A stretch of DNA of 64,000 nucleotides from Anadara kagoshimensis (Eukaryota > Mollusca > Bivalvia > Arcoida > Arcidae): assembly GCA_021292105.1 (NCBI GenBank), contig CM037874.1, forward strand, positions 37,656,904-37,720,903, given 5' to 3'. Of the stretch, positions 46,101 through 58,000 are shown piece after piece. Under the pieces are notes generated by a model that saw only the letters and a program-made list of their open reading frames with translations, was not told where the DNA came from and searched no databases. The position numbers and the translations under genes are program-made. Positions within the stretch are counted from its first letter, which is position 1; each line of letters opens with the position of its first letter.

Positions 46101-49100
46101 AAATTAAGGGCCCTTTTAACACCTGTCACAATAGGCAGGTGGTCGTTATATCTACTATAAAGGTTGTGTGTTTGAACCCCGGTCAGGGTAGGCATGGCAC
46201 AACAAAGAACCTGCTGTATAATGCCAACAGTGCAACACACAAGCAAAATTTCTGCACCTTTGCCTATTGCTGGCAACGTCTTGATATAAGTGAAATATTC
46301 TTGACTGGGGCATTATACACCATTTCTCAACTCAACTTTACAGAATATCATTAACAAAACCCATATCAGACTCACCATATGTATTTTAAATTGGTTTGTT
46401 GAATGTTGCTTTACGTCACATCAGCAATTTTTTTTTTAGCTTTTTTATGAGAAAATTCTTTTTTATTATTTTCAAGGATCTAAACACCAGTTTCAGTGAT
46501 TTTGTTACTTTTTTTTTGAAAACTACCTTCTGCCTTTAAGATTGGGAAAATTGAAGTTCTAATGTCTAGCAAACTGGATAATTTTCAGTGCATCACTGCT
46601 TTTTGGGGGAATTTTAGTGGACAAGTTGGGAAATTTTAGTCTTTTTGCCTAGGGAAAACAACCTTTATTCGGAAGTAATTTTAATCAAACAAATTCACCG
46701 AGTTCCAATTGTGCAAGTGTTTTTGATCTGCTATTGTGCATTACTGGCAAACCTTAGACTGCTAGTACACTTGTACACAATGTTGTAGATATACATCACA
46801 GACCACTCAGTCCAGTACACTGGTACCAAGTCAACCAGTACCAGTCCAGTACACTAGTACCAAACCAACCAGTAGCAGTCCAGTACACTGGTACCAAGCC
46901 AACCAGTAGCAGTCCAGTACACTGGTACCAAACCAACCAGTAGCAGTCCAGTACACTGGTACCAAACCAACCAGTAACAGTCCAGTACACTGGTGCCAAG
47001 CCAACCAGTAGCAGTCCAGTACACTGGTACCAAGCCAATCAGTAGCAGTCCAGTACACTGGTACCAAACCAACCAGTAGCAGTCCAGTACACTGGTACCA
47101 AACCAACAAGTAACAGTCCAGTACACTGGTACCAAGCCAACCAGTAGCAGTCCAGTACACTGGTACCAAACCAACCAGTAGCAGTCCAGTACACTGGTAC
47201 CATGCCAACCAGTAGCAGTCCAGTACACTGGTACCAAACCAACCAGTAGCAGTCCAGTACACTGGTACCATGCCAACCAGTAGCAGCATATGACTAGGGA
47301 AACCACTTTACACTGGTGGTAGATCGTGACTGAACCTACAGCAGTGAGACACCTGGGGTTTTAGTGTCACAGCCTTAATTACTCCACCTCTTTTCACTGG
47401 TGGCCGATCAGGACTGAACCCACAACAGTAAGACACCTTGAGTATTGGTGCCACAGCCTTAATCATTAGGGCTGGCTATCGCTGCTGAAATTCAATACTG
47501 ATTATCGTTCTTTTCAAGCAGATAACTATCGATACATATCGGAAAAATAATGTGTGGAGAAAAGTCTTGATACACCGTATCTAACTCCGTAAAAGCATGT
47601 CATATGAAGCAGACTGAGCCTCATATTTTCGATTTACCATGTGCTTAACAACGTAAACCAGAAGCTTAAAAGACCGAAGTGCGTCCTAATCATGGGTACG
47701 CTTGGAGAACTTCATACTGTAATAAGGTGCACTCAAGCATCTGAAGGATTTTGCATAATTTCAGAGGTGCCCAAGAATTGATGACATACTTACCTGTATG
47801 TACAAATGCACATGTTATGACAATTGCCTTTAAGGATTTTGTCAACGATGGTTGGTTGGTTGGTTGGTTGGTTGAATGTTGCTTAACGTCGCATCAGCAA
47901 TTTTACAGCTATTTGTGACGAGAACTATTTAATTAATCTCTATGGATTAATCTATGAACAATTTTGTTTATGCATGTGAAGTGCTAGTGTGTTGTATGGT
48001 CTGCCTTGTACTAGCGTGCACTCAGGGCGACTTCACCGTGCTAGCTCACAGAGTCAGTACGCCGCAGACAAGCGTACCACTCCCCCAGTCCATTATACTG
48101 GATACCAGGTGAATCAGTAAAGGCCAACGGTAAGGAAAATTCACTTTCCCACATGTGGTCCCAGTGGGACTTGAACTCACAGCGGTGAGAGACCCTGGAT
48201 TTAAAGACTGCGTCTTATCCATTAGGCCACCGCGCCCTCGATTTTGTCAACGATTGACATGTTTATACATTTCATCATCACAACAATGTTTCTCACCAAT
48301 GCCTTCATGGATCTTGTCTGTATGAATGTCGAGCAACTGTTGTACATTTCTTTCCATTTAGAACAGTCTTCTTTTTCTCCAGTTATATATACCTGACTAA
48401 TTCTTCCCCTCCAACCTATAACAAAACACAACACTACAGTATTCAATCTAGGCTCATGGTCAATGGGGTTTGCCGCTGTACCACATAATCAATACCTCTT
48501 AACATTTGTGCGGAACGTTTTGTAAAACGTCAACATCACATATTCCCAGAATGGCATCTTTTTCGCAGAAAACGTCATCTCATGCGATTCCATATCCATT
48601 GGAAATAAGTGTTCTGCACAAACGTTAGAGGGTATCACGTGGTACTGTGGTGGTGATCTCATTGACCCTACAATAATGATTTTGTCCCACAGAGCAGGGC
48701 TCTACAATGCGAGTAATTATTTGTAAATGCGAGTGGATATGTCAAATTCACTCGCCGTTTTCGACAATGAAATTACTATCATCAAGCAACATATTTAAAT
48801 CGCTTAAATTCATAAAGCTGCAATCCGTTAATTTGTTAAGCGTTTCTGTGATCACGTTCTCAAGTGCCGATTTCATCGCTCTGAGTTGTAAACAAAATCG
48901 GCAAATATATTTGTTTTTCAAGGCATGATTATGAATAAAAAATTAGAATAAATGACCAGAAAGAAACGGACTCCTATATGACTTGGTTCCAGTGATTCCT
49001 TGATGGAAAAACAAACCTAATCCTTTATAACGATGAAGGAAATCTGGTTCCCAAGTTTGCCTGGAAAAAAAGTTTTAAACCAGGGAAAAAACTTTACAAG

Positions 49101-51671
49101 ATATATCTTAAATTTTACATGTGGTAGGTGTATCTAGCTACACAGGAGATATTTTCATTTCTGGAGCAACTTGCCTCCACCTCTAATTTAAGTACATGTG
49201 TTTGAACTTAATTTGTCGGTTTTTAAAGTTTTTGCTTTGCTTCTAGACATGCACCGCAATTTTTGTGTTTGATACCACAATAAAAGTAAATTGAATAAAA
49301 AGTATTGAGTCCAACTGCTTTGTCTGCATCTTTAAAATTAAGCAGTAATGAGAAATGTTTCCAGTGTAATTGAATCCAAATTAAATTGATATTTATAAAA
49401 GAAATATGTGGCGAGTAAGATTTTTGCTCTGGCTAGTAAACATCTCAGGTTAACTAGCCAGGAGGCTTGTGAAAAAAATTCGTTCGTAGAGCCCTAGAAT
49501 TCATTTGTGGCCCAACCCTTGGCCATCTTTTAAGTCTTTATAGTCAAGTTTTGAATAATTTCAGTTCCACCTCTTTCTCGTTTATATTTGTTCATTGACT
49601 TATGGTAATATTGATCTTTTCAAATGAAACACATTGAATTAATTGCGTTTATGTTATAATAGTCCCAACTTTTGAAAACATGGTCCCTGTTTTTTCAAGG
49701 CCTGGGCCAGGCAGATGTTCCCGACCAAATACATTTCTGGCCTGGATTGATCACTACACTATGATACAGTGAAGTCTGAAGAGTAAAGTAGAGTGGAGTG
49801 ATGGTGTTTTACACCCCAGTCAAGATTCTTTAACTTACAAATGTGTCAATTCTGGAATGCTGGAGAAAACAGGAGTGCATAGAGAAAAAGAGAACTTTGG
49901 ACAGCAAAATTGAATATGATGTCATCATGTGGGAAATGGCACACCCATCTCCAAAATTTAGAAATTTTCAATGCATTTCAGAAGTTAATTCTTGGAGTTT
50001 AGAATGAAAAACTTCATATTTTTTAGTTTATGCATTTTGTATAAACTAAAATTTGGTACATTCATTCCAACGGTCATATTTATTTTAATGCTGAATGTTA
50101 AATAACAAAGTTATATTTTACAAACATGGCATCGTTGCCTATGTGAATCATATTTGAAGCCAGGCATTCACATCAAAATCAGTTTATCCAAATAGGATAG
50201 TTAAATCTCACCCGGCAGGCTGAAGATTTCTGTCAGAGACTGAACAAGCCTTGTCTTTGGCTGAAATGTTAAATCATTCAGGTGATTTCCCTATCCTACA
50301 TGGATACTTATACTGAGTTCTTGTAACAGCCTAAATTTTGTCGACTAAAATGGTGGCCAAATTGACCTGGAATTGTGTCTGGCGACCTAAAGTTTGTAAA
50401 TGGTGGCCAGCTTGATCATTTTAAATTTGAACTTTTGTGACCAGAGAACAGATATTATTTCTGTGTTACAGAATTTTTGTGACACTTGCCATTTAAGGCA
50501 ATATAATGGAACTTTACATCATCGTTGTTGTTATTAATAACACTGATGTATGCAAGTGATTGTAAGTCAATATTAAAAATGTGCATTTTTGTTCTCAATA
50601 CCTAGAAGATACCTTAATTTTCCTTCATTTGGAAGAAAAGGTTGCCTGGCCACTTGGAATTTTCACAGGCCACCTGAAAATTGAAATTGGTGGCCAACTG
50701 GCCACTAGTTTTGAAACCCACTTTAAGGGCTGTACAATAATCTTGTGTCAGTATTACTGATGATTTACACCACGATGCCAAACATGCCCCTAAAATCTGA
50801 ATTGATCTTTAGTTAAATATAGAACTTACTTTGACAATTATCATATTCTGCTAAATAGTTTCTACAATCTCGTAGCTGAAAATAAAAAAAATCCCACAAA
50901 ATCATACACTTATCACTGGCCCATGGCTGATAATACCACAAACACGAGTCACAGAAACTATGAAAACCAGACATCCATAAACAGAGGAGGGATTGGAAAG
51001 GAGCAATGATGGTTTATGCTCCAGGCAAAATTCTTTGAGTTTCATCTATGCAGTCAGTTCTGGGATGGTGGAGGAAATTGACATATCACTGGCCACGCCT
51101 AACACTGACAGCCATCACAGTACCAAAGGGTCAATTCTGATCAAATTTTTGTTCTTTTTGTGTGTTATTCAAGCATGCTAGGCCTTTGTCGGGACATTGT
51201 TGGCGCGGCTGGCGATCTGTTAATTGGAGTGCCGAGAGAAAACATGAGTTATGGGATGGTGGAGGAAATTGGAGTGCCGAGGTGGTTTTGATTCAAGGGA
51301 GTTGAATCGAAAAACAGGGAGGAATGTACTAGCCTATAGGTATCTCAGCACTCGCCTATGGTGTGCATGGGAAGCTCTAGGTTCGATCCCTGGTCCGATC
51401 CTGCATTTTTCTCTTTCCTGTTACTAGTTATGCTTTGATTTTCACATATCCATCTTAACCCAAGGATTTTCCAGGAAAACAATTATAACGTAAACACAAT
51501 GTTATAACTGATAGATTTCACATCACACGTTAGGGAGATACAAATATTACTGACCATCCACATGTCTCCTGGTGGATTATTACTATCAAAAACATCTGAT
51601 TTTTCGTCGCCGTCTCTGTCTTTTTCTTCTTGGTTATCTTGTTTTGCGTCATTGTTTCCATCTGTAGACAT
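43177..51671 (-). CDS. C22orf39: C22orf39/PANTS homologue (DUF3128), twin CX9C protein, 167 residues
   Basis: Exons on the minus strand: 51671-51555, 50875-50830, 48415-48297, 43398-43177. The junctions are GT-AG and the phases 0, 1, 0. Residues 43-53 (CRNYLAEYDNC) and 72-82 (CSKWKEMYNSC) form two CX9C motifs flanking SWRGR and the YITGE segment. The C-terminus has an E-x-ER stretch followed by VWEKRTSPPEDWSQP, matching the VW-x-x-R-x-SPPPDW end of human C22orf39. The human protein (PANTS) affects synaptic plasticity and binds reticulons; twin CX9C is otherwise typical of disulfide-bonded proteins of the mitochondrial intermembrane space, but no location is shown here. The acidic, polar N-terminus (exon 1) is longer than in human. 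It is head-to-head with OGFOD2. Introns are 679, 2414 and 4898 bp and full of repeats. Confidence 0.9.
44255..44615. mobile_element. Inverted copy of the 40812-41250 MITE and hairpin
   Basis: It contains 'gtaacatttccaattagg', 'gtgcacatgcactttaccgc' and the right end 'ctaatgttagataaa', with one arm of the hairpin (44255-44345) and an AT-rich stretch in place of the other. Confidence 0.75.
44697..44890 (+). mobile_element. SINE of the second family
   Basis: Shares 'caacaatgttctgacaaagg', 'gctttggtactgtgatgg' and 'gtcggaacataaaaggca' with 34030-34265, and ends near 'atatgtcaatt'. Confidence 0.65.
45382..45675 (-). mobile_element. V-domain SINE with 12-bp target duplication
   Basis: On the minus strand it has a tRNA-like head with 'gcgtgacctagtggttaagg' and the B box 'gggttcgatccct', then 'tccttgagcaagacactta'. 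A region 'gatggattggcgtcccattc' typical of the V-SINE central domain follows. The direct repeat aatttgaccact flanks it (45370-45381 and 45676-45687). It is inserted into an older repeat also present at 54955-55260. Confidence 0.8.
45845..46085. repeat. 80-bp tandem triplication
   Basis: The phrase 'taatggacatgtggtctt' recurs at about 45903, 45983 and 46063. Units include 'tatatatataaagggtcttt'. Confidence 0.9.
46160..46335 (+). mobile_element. tRNA-headed SINE, internally deleted
   Basis: B box 'gtttgaaccccgg', then a jump to 'ggcatggcacaacaaagaac' and the family 3' end 'gactggggcattatacacca'. Confidence 0.7.
46801..47285. repeat. 34-bp minisatellite, about 14 copies
   Basis: Unit 'ccagtagcagtccagtacac' plus 'tggtaccaaaccaa'. 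Because 34 is not a multiple of 3, all three minus frames stay open with the same 34-residue cycle; these ORFs are not genes. It lies in an intron of the C22orf39-like gene. Confidence 0.98.
47310..48237. repeat. tRNA-like fragments, a (TTGG)n run and a SINE head
   Basis: Near 47310-47470 are two similar stretches with 'ctgaacc(c/t)acagcagtgagac'. (TTGG)n lies at about 47850-47872. 48160-48237 read on the minus strand has 'gcggtggcctaatggataag' and the B-box-like 'gagttcaagtccc', a SINE head. Confidence 0.5.
48480..48690. repeat. Interspersed repeat shared with 63290-63460
   Basis: Shares 'gcgattccatatccattgga', 'aaataagtgttc' and 'cacgtggtactgtg' with the segment at 63290-63460. Confidence 0.6.
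48695..49495. mobile_element. ~800-bp TIR element
   Basis: The ends 'cagggctctacaatgcgag' and 'cgtagagccct' are inverted over about 11 bp. Internal 'gcgag' and 'actagcc' motifs resemble the 495-bp element at 60409-60903. It lies in an intron of the C22orf39-like gene. Confidence 0.6.
51000..51215 (-). mobile_element. SINE of the second family, inverted
   Basis: The minus strand has 'gccaacaatgtcccgacaaa', 'cctttggtactgtgatggct' and 'tgatatgtcaatttcctcca', matching 34030-34265 and 44697-44890. A further tRNA-like stretch with 'aggttcgatccctgg' follows at 51330-51410. Confidence 0.65.
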
Positions 51672-52055
51672 TCTAGTTGCACGTGTGTTTCAAATCTCCA
51701 AACATGTCAATGCGACCTTTAAATTAACCGAAGAATACAGACGTTAATATTCTTGAAACTATCGGCATTAATCATTTCAAGTTTGGAAGAAGGGCGATAA
51801 CAAAATTGCATCGCCTTTTTGAGGGTTGAAAATGTGTATACATCGGATTACGCACTTATAATATTAATAGTGTTACTCTCATAAATTTGGTAAAATTATA
51901 ATTCTTTTCCATTTCCATAATTTAAGAATACAAATTAATATACGGATATATATTATGAGCTTAACGACAAAGACATAGATTAATAGATGCTCCGTTGTTC
52001 ACCGTGAAAGTGCGAATTGTGCTACACTTCCATGTCATCACTGTATTACATAGAA
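51672..52055. promoter_or_regulatory. Shared intergenic region of two head-to-head genes
   Basis: 384 bp separate the start codons of the C22orf39-like gene (minus) and OGFOD2 (plus). A CACGTG E-box lies at 51680-51685, nine bases from the minus start. The middle is AT-rich with no clear TATA box. The arrangement suggests a bidirectional promoter; this is inferred from geometry only. Confidence 0.5.
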
Positions 52056-55000
52056 ATGGAAAGTGAAAGTAGAAAATTACATAGATACGTTTGTAAATGT
52101 TTTTACACTGACAACATTTACCTGAATCAGTATGATATACACGTGTCATACGAAACACGTGCACAATTCAGAAAACAATATTTTACCGTAAGTTGTCAAC
52201 ATTACACGATACAGGACCAATTAAGTTTACAACTTTTCTAAAGATGATGTTAACACGGTTAATGTGATTTGTTTTAAATGGTCCCGTCTTAAAAATCCTA
52301 GATAAATGTTAAATCTGACACTTAATATCGCGTTTATTTTTTACTAAAATATTTATTTATTTATTGGATATATATTTAATCTGTACGAAGAACACATTGA
52401 ATAGAATCTACTTAACTTTGTACTTAACTTTAATTGCAATCAAAAACCAAAAACATCAATCCATGTTGAATTCATAATCCAATAAACAAAGTAAAAACTA
52501 TGGCAATTTATGACAAGTCACAATTTATTATTTTTCATTCCTGTGTCATGTTATTGTTCACAACATAACTAATATTCCTTAATCATATTTTAAAGTATTT
52601 CACCGTGTATCATATACCGGTGTTCTGTTCGATGTTACGTTGCCTTCTCCAAGCGCCTTGAAGATTTATTTCTATCTTGACTTCATGGGTGTATTAAGGA
52701 AACAGTCAAATAAGTATCTCTATTGCACTGTAGCTAGTAAAGAATTATATTATTTAAGACTGCCTAATAGGGCAATAAATTTTAAATTTATTGCCCCATT
52801 AGGCAGTCTATAATAATAGAATCATACACCAGTTACAGTGCAATAAAGATATCTCAGATGAGGATGAATATTTTCCTGAGTTCTGAACATTGAAAATATT
52901 CATCCCAGTTTGAGATATCTGTTTCTTACTGATGTAGGATTCTTTTTCTCTCTTATTTACGCCATTAAAACAAGATTTGTAAAATACAAGTATACTGGTA
53001 ATTTGTATCAAATGTTCCACTTTAATACCATCATCAGTGTTTTCTTAATATGATGTAATCATTTTTTGTTGTTGTTGCATAAAACAATTTTAATATGATT
53101 GTGTCTCAGCCTGAATATCCTTTTTTCATAGAATCAGATTTAAAAGTCGGAAATCCCATTAATGCGTGAAATTGTACTTAATTATCTTTTGTCCTGAGGT
53201 ATCAGGTGAGATCTGTGGAATTTTTCACTGAGGCTTTTAGATGGAGGGTAACAGTTCCACATGTAGTCCCTGATAAGGCACAATGGATTTCCACTGGTTA
53301 ATATAGTCATCTCTAGTTTAATTTAATGTATTTATGCATGCAATACTTACCCATTTCAGGTGTTGAATCAGAAAGGATGTGTCACAGAAAAACAGTTTTC
53401 AGAGGTTTGTTCACAGGTAGGTGATTTTTAAAATAATAGAATTTGTTTAACTTAGGACAGCAATAAGCTCCCTACATTAACCCTTGTCCTTTACCATATC
53501 TGGGGTGCCACATGGAACAAACTTTAATCTTATTTACTCATAGAGCTTCTACATAATATTTGGTTCCCATTGCCACAGAACTTTTAGAAAAACACACAGA
53601 CACACACATACATACACAGACACACACACACTTTGCCATGGCATAAAATCACAAGGGTTTTGGCCAGGTGAGCTAACAATTGTGTATTTCATGTAATTCT
53701 AAAATTTTCTTTTGAAGAATACACATACATACACAGACACACACACACTTTGCCATGGCATAAAATCACAAGGGTTTTGGCCAGGTGAGCTAACAATTGT
53801 GTATTTCATGTAATTCTAAAATTTTCTTTTGAAGAGTTTTTTTATAACTACATTTATTTCTTTTTGCAGAATTTAAATAAATTTTTAGTTTGGAATTTGA
53901 AATTGTAGATAGAAGCAGAGATTGAAAGAAGAAAACAGATTGGACAGGAAAGTCAGAGGAGAAGAAAATTAATAAAAGACAATTATGTTCCTTTGTATCC
54001 AGAGATCTTCAAACTAAAAGTAAGGTCCATGGTTCTTGTAGAATTTGTCAAACTGCTTGGCACTGTGCCAAATAATCAGGTGTTGCATATCCTGCACCAA
54101 GTAGACTTTCACCCCAATAGTATTGATAAGTATGATGTCTCTGTATCCAAATCCTGGATATATTTGACTTCCCTTAGTTCCATGTTCCCCTCATTTTCAA
54201 TTTTAATTTCACATGTAGCTAGCTAGGCAGAAGGTACATACTCTTCCAGAGCACCTAACCTCACTTCCCTGATGGGAAATTTACATGTTTAACTTTAATT
54301 TCCTAGTTTTAAAAGTTTTTACTTTAATTTGGATTATGATTTGGACATTGTTTGTTTTTGATGAGTAGCACCACAAAAAAAATTATTTTATTTTATTAGG
54401 ATAATATATTAATGAAAAAATTTATTAGAATCAAGGCAAGAATGACATCTGATAAATTTAATCTACTTGGCACTGCTCTAAATGTGAATAAAATTTCACT
54501 TGGCACTAGGCTGTTTTAACTTACCCAGTACAAGGTGGCCAAGTGCTTTATCTAAAACCTAATATTAGGTTAATATTTGATCCTCTACATCGGCCACATT
54601 CAGCTAGCACGAAACGATAACTGCAGTGATTGACTGGGGGTTGAACCCCAGACTTTCTGCACTATATGCAAATGGTATATCACTGGAGCTTACCTCAACT
54701 ACTCAAATTACACTTGCACACTTACACCCCCCCCCCCCCCCCCCCAAAAAAAAAAAAAAAAAAAAAAAAAAAACATGACTGAGGCATAAACTCCATAACT
54801 CTGCTTAAGTAATAATTCCGTAACCCACAGAACAGTCAATTTTTCTTTAGAAAAATACAGTAAAATGTGTGTATAAAGACCACCCAGGGGATTGATCAAA
54901 AGTGGACTTAATTAGACAGGTGGACTTTATATAGAGGGTCACCTCTATGTACATGTACAGTGATTTTGCTTGCCTAAAATTACTACTGAATAAAGGTAGT

Positions 55001-58000
55001 TTCCCCTGGGGAAAATGACAAAATTTTCCCAATTTGATCACTTAAATTCTTAAAACAACAGTGATATAATAGCAAATTGAATCTAGTTGCGAGTGCCCAC
55101 AAGATGTTAGATATTGTCACAATATAACATCTTTGCAATGAGGATCCTAAGCTATTTAAAACATGTCATTATGCAGTTTGCTGTATTTCAGAACTTCTAA
55201 CTTTCCCCAATTGAAAAGGCAGAAGGTAGTTTTTAAAAAATGTAACAAAATCACTGATGTACATTTAAACATTTAATGTTAACGTTGATATACAAAAGAA
55301 TGACAAATATTTAGAACATATTAAATTATACTTTTTGTTAAAAAATTTAAAATTATTTCTTTGTAGTTTTTTATTCATTTTATCTTTGTATATTCATGAA
55401 AATACATTTTATATTTTTCTAGGATGAGTATTTATCACCAGAGTTTATAGAGTTAGTTAAATTCTGTGCCTCAGGTAACCATGGTATTGATGATGTCATA
55501 CAGAAAGTTCACTCTTTATCTGGTAAATACATGTACAGGATATATAAATATATTACATTATACATATATACCGTAAGCCAACTTTTATTTGTGTGGGATT
55601 AACATTCACATGTTTTGTGAGGACAAAACAATCATGAAAGTTAATCGACGTCAATGTTTTTGAAAATGGTATTATTTATATCAAATACTAGTATTCAGCT
55701 ACAGTCGAACCTGCCCGAAAGGCCACCTCTATATAACAGCCACCTGCTTATAAAGGCCAGTAAAATTGTATCCCAATTGTTCTTTGTTCATATTATTTGA
55801 ACCTGTATATATAGGCAACCTTCTCATAAAGGCTGCTTTCACTGATTCTCTTGGGTGGCCTCTATAGATAGGTTTGACTGTATAGTCAACATTGGGAAAA
55901 TTAAAAGTCATGAAATGGTTTTGGTAAGAGAATTGCGAAAGTTAATATCTGCGAATAATCTGGGGGTCAGTTTTGCTGACAAACTGACAGTTCTCGTTGC
56001 AGTTCAGTTTAGACAGGTTTTTAGTTTACTCATATGGCTCACTATATAATTTTTTTTCCAATTTCAGCTGAAAGAGTATATAGTTTTCCTGTTTTTACCT
56101 CGGAATTCAGCAAGAAGTTAATTGAGGAACTGACAAATTTTGAGAATGGAGACTGTCCAAAAGGTCGGCCAAATACAATGAACAAATATGGTGTAAGTTA
56201 AAGTGTAATTGTTACTTTAATTTTTAATTTGTTACATTATTGATAATACAACCCTTGTAATAACCACTGCAGTAGCACTGTCGGTAGAGTGCTCGCTTCG
56301 TAAGTTGGAGGTCATGGGTTCGAACCCTGACCAGGTCTGACCCAAGACTTGAAAGTGGGAAGTGACTGTTCTTTGGCCAAGCACTTGGCATTACAAAGTG
56401 AAAGTCACTGTTCTTTCGGATGGGAACTTAAAATAAAAGAGGTCACATGTCTTAGTGGGCTTGGCACGCTAAAGAGTTGAGTAATGGTGTTTAACTTCCC
56501 AGTCAAGAATATTTCACTTATATTGTGATGTCGCCAGCTATAGGTAAAAGTGAAGAAATTTTGCCTGTGCATTGCGCTGATGGCATTATACAGCAGGGTT
56601 CTTTAGCGTGCCAAGCCTACTGTGACACAGGTCCTCGTTTATTTTAAGTTCCCATGCGACTTTAATTTGGTAATGCCAAGTGCTTGGCGAAAGAACAGTC
56701 ACTACCCACTTTCAAGTCTTGGGTCAGACCCTGCTGGGGTTTGAACCCTCAACCTCCCACTTATGGAGCAAGCACTCTACCAACTGAGCTACCGCAGTGG
56801 TCCATGGCACACTAAAGAACCCTGCTGTATAATGCCATCAGCACACAACACACAGGCAAAATTATTGCATCTTCACCTATAGCTGGCAACGTCTCGATAT
56901 AAGTGTAATATTCTTGACTGGATCATTAAACACCATTACTCAACTCAACTCCTTGTATAATAAATAATGACTACATTGTTTGAAATGCAGCTTGATATGT
57001 ACCAGTACCTAACATAATTACAAAGTGAACCAGATATTTAGTTTATTTATATTTGAACCAGATATTTAGTTTATTTTTATTTGAACCAGATATTTAGTTT
57101 ATTTTTATTTAAACCAGATATTTAGTTTATTTTTAATACTTAATTTCCTATATTTTCCAAATATTGTGAGACATATTAAACAACCATACACACTTTCACT
57201 CACAATACCCAATGTTATTTCGTTAAAAAAAACTCATTTGTTTACCAGCATATGCAGTCAAACCTGTCTATAAAGGCTACCCAAGGGAACCAATAAAAGT
57301 GGCCTTTATGGGCAAGTGGCCTTTATACACAGGTTCAAATTACATAAATAACAAGCAAAAGGGATAACATTTTAGTGGCCTTTAAAAGCAAGTGTCCTTA
57401 TATAGAGGTTGACTGAAGTCAGTAGTATGAAAAATAGACCAAAGTTGTACACTATGGTCAAAGGGAAGATAACTCAAATAATGCAAACATCTTTAAAGAA
57501 AAGTTGGTCAGATCTATTAAGCACAGGCAATATGAGTGAGTAGATTTCTTTGATTTAGAATAGGAAGAATAAATCGATATTTAATTTAACCCCAATCTAG
57601 GTAAGACTCATGGATGGATGGATGGATGGATTAGGGTTTTACGTCCAAGGTCAAGAATAATTCACTTATTTTGAGAACTTACCATCAATAGGTGAAGTGG
57701 CAGAAAGTTTGACATTTGCAGTGAGCTTGGTTATACCCATGATCTTCCACATATTGATTACTCTACCAACTAAGCTACCTTAGTTGTACGGTCAGGTTTA
57801 GAACTCCGACTCGGTTTAACCAAAACTGAATAGATAGTGACTGTATTATTGATAAAAGTCGCAGGGTCCTTCAGGAAACTTAAAAATCTATTCCCCATGT
57901 TACAGTAGGCATGGCACATATACATGTATAAGAACCCCCCTTTACATTGCTCTAAATGTAGTTTAAATTCAAAATTCCTGCCACTTCACCTATAAATGGT

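Noticed and set aside
46796..47306. Long minus-strand ORFs with Trp/Tyr-rich repeats
   Set aside because: They are translations of a 34-bp minisatellite, open in all three frames.
52032..52055. Upstream ATG at 52032 as the OGFOD2 start
   Set aside because: Weak context (T at -3); the ATG at 52056 has a strong context and aligns with the start of the human protein.
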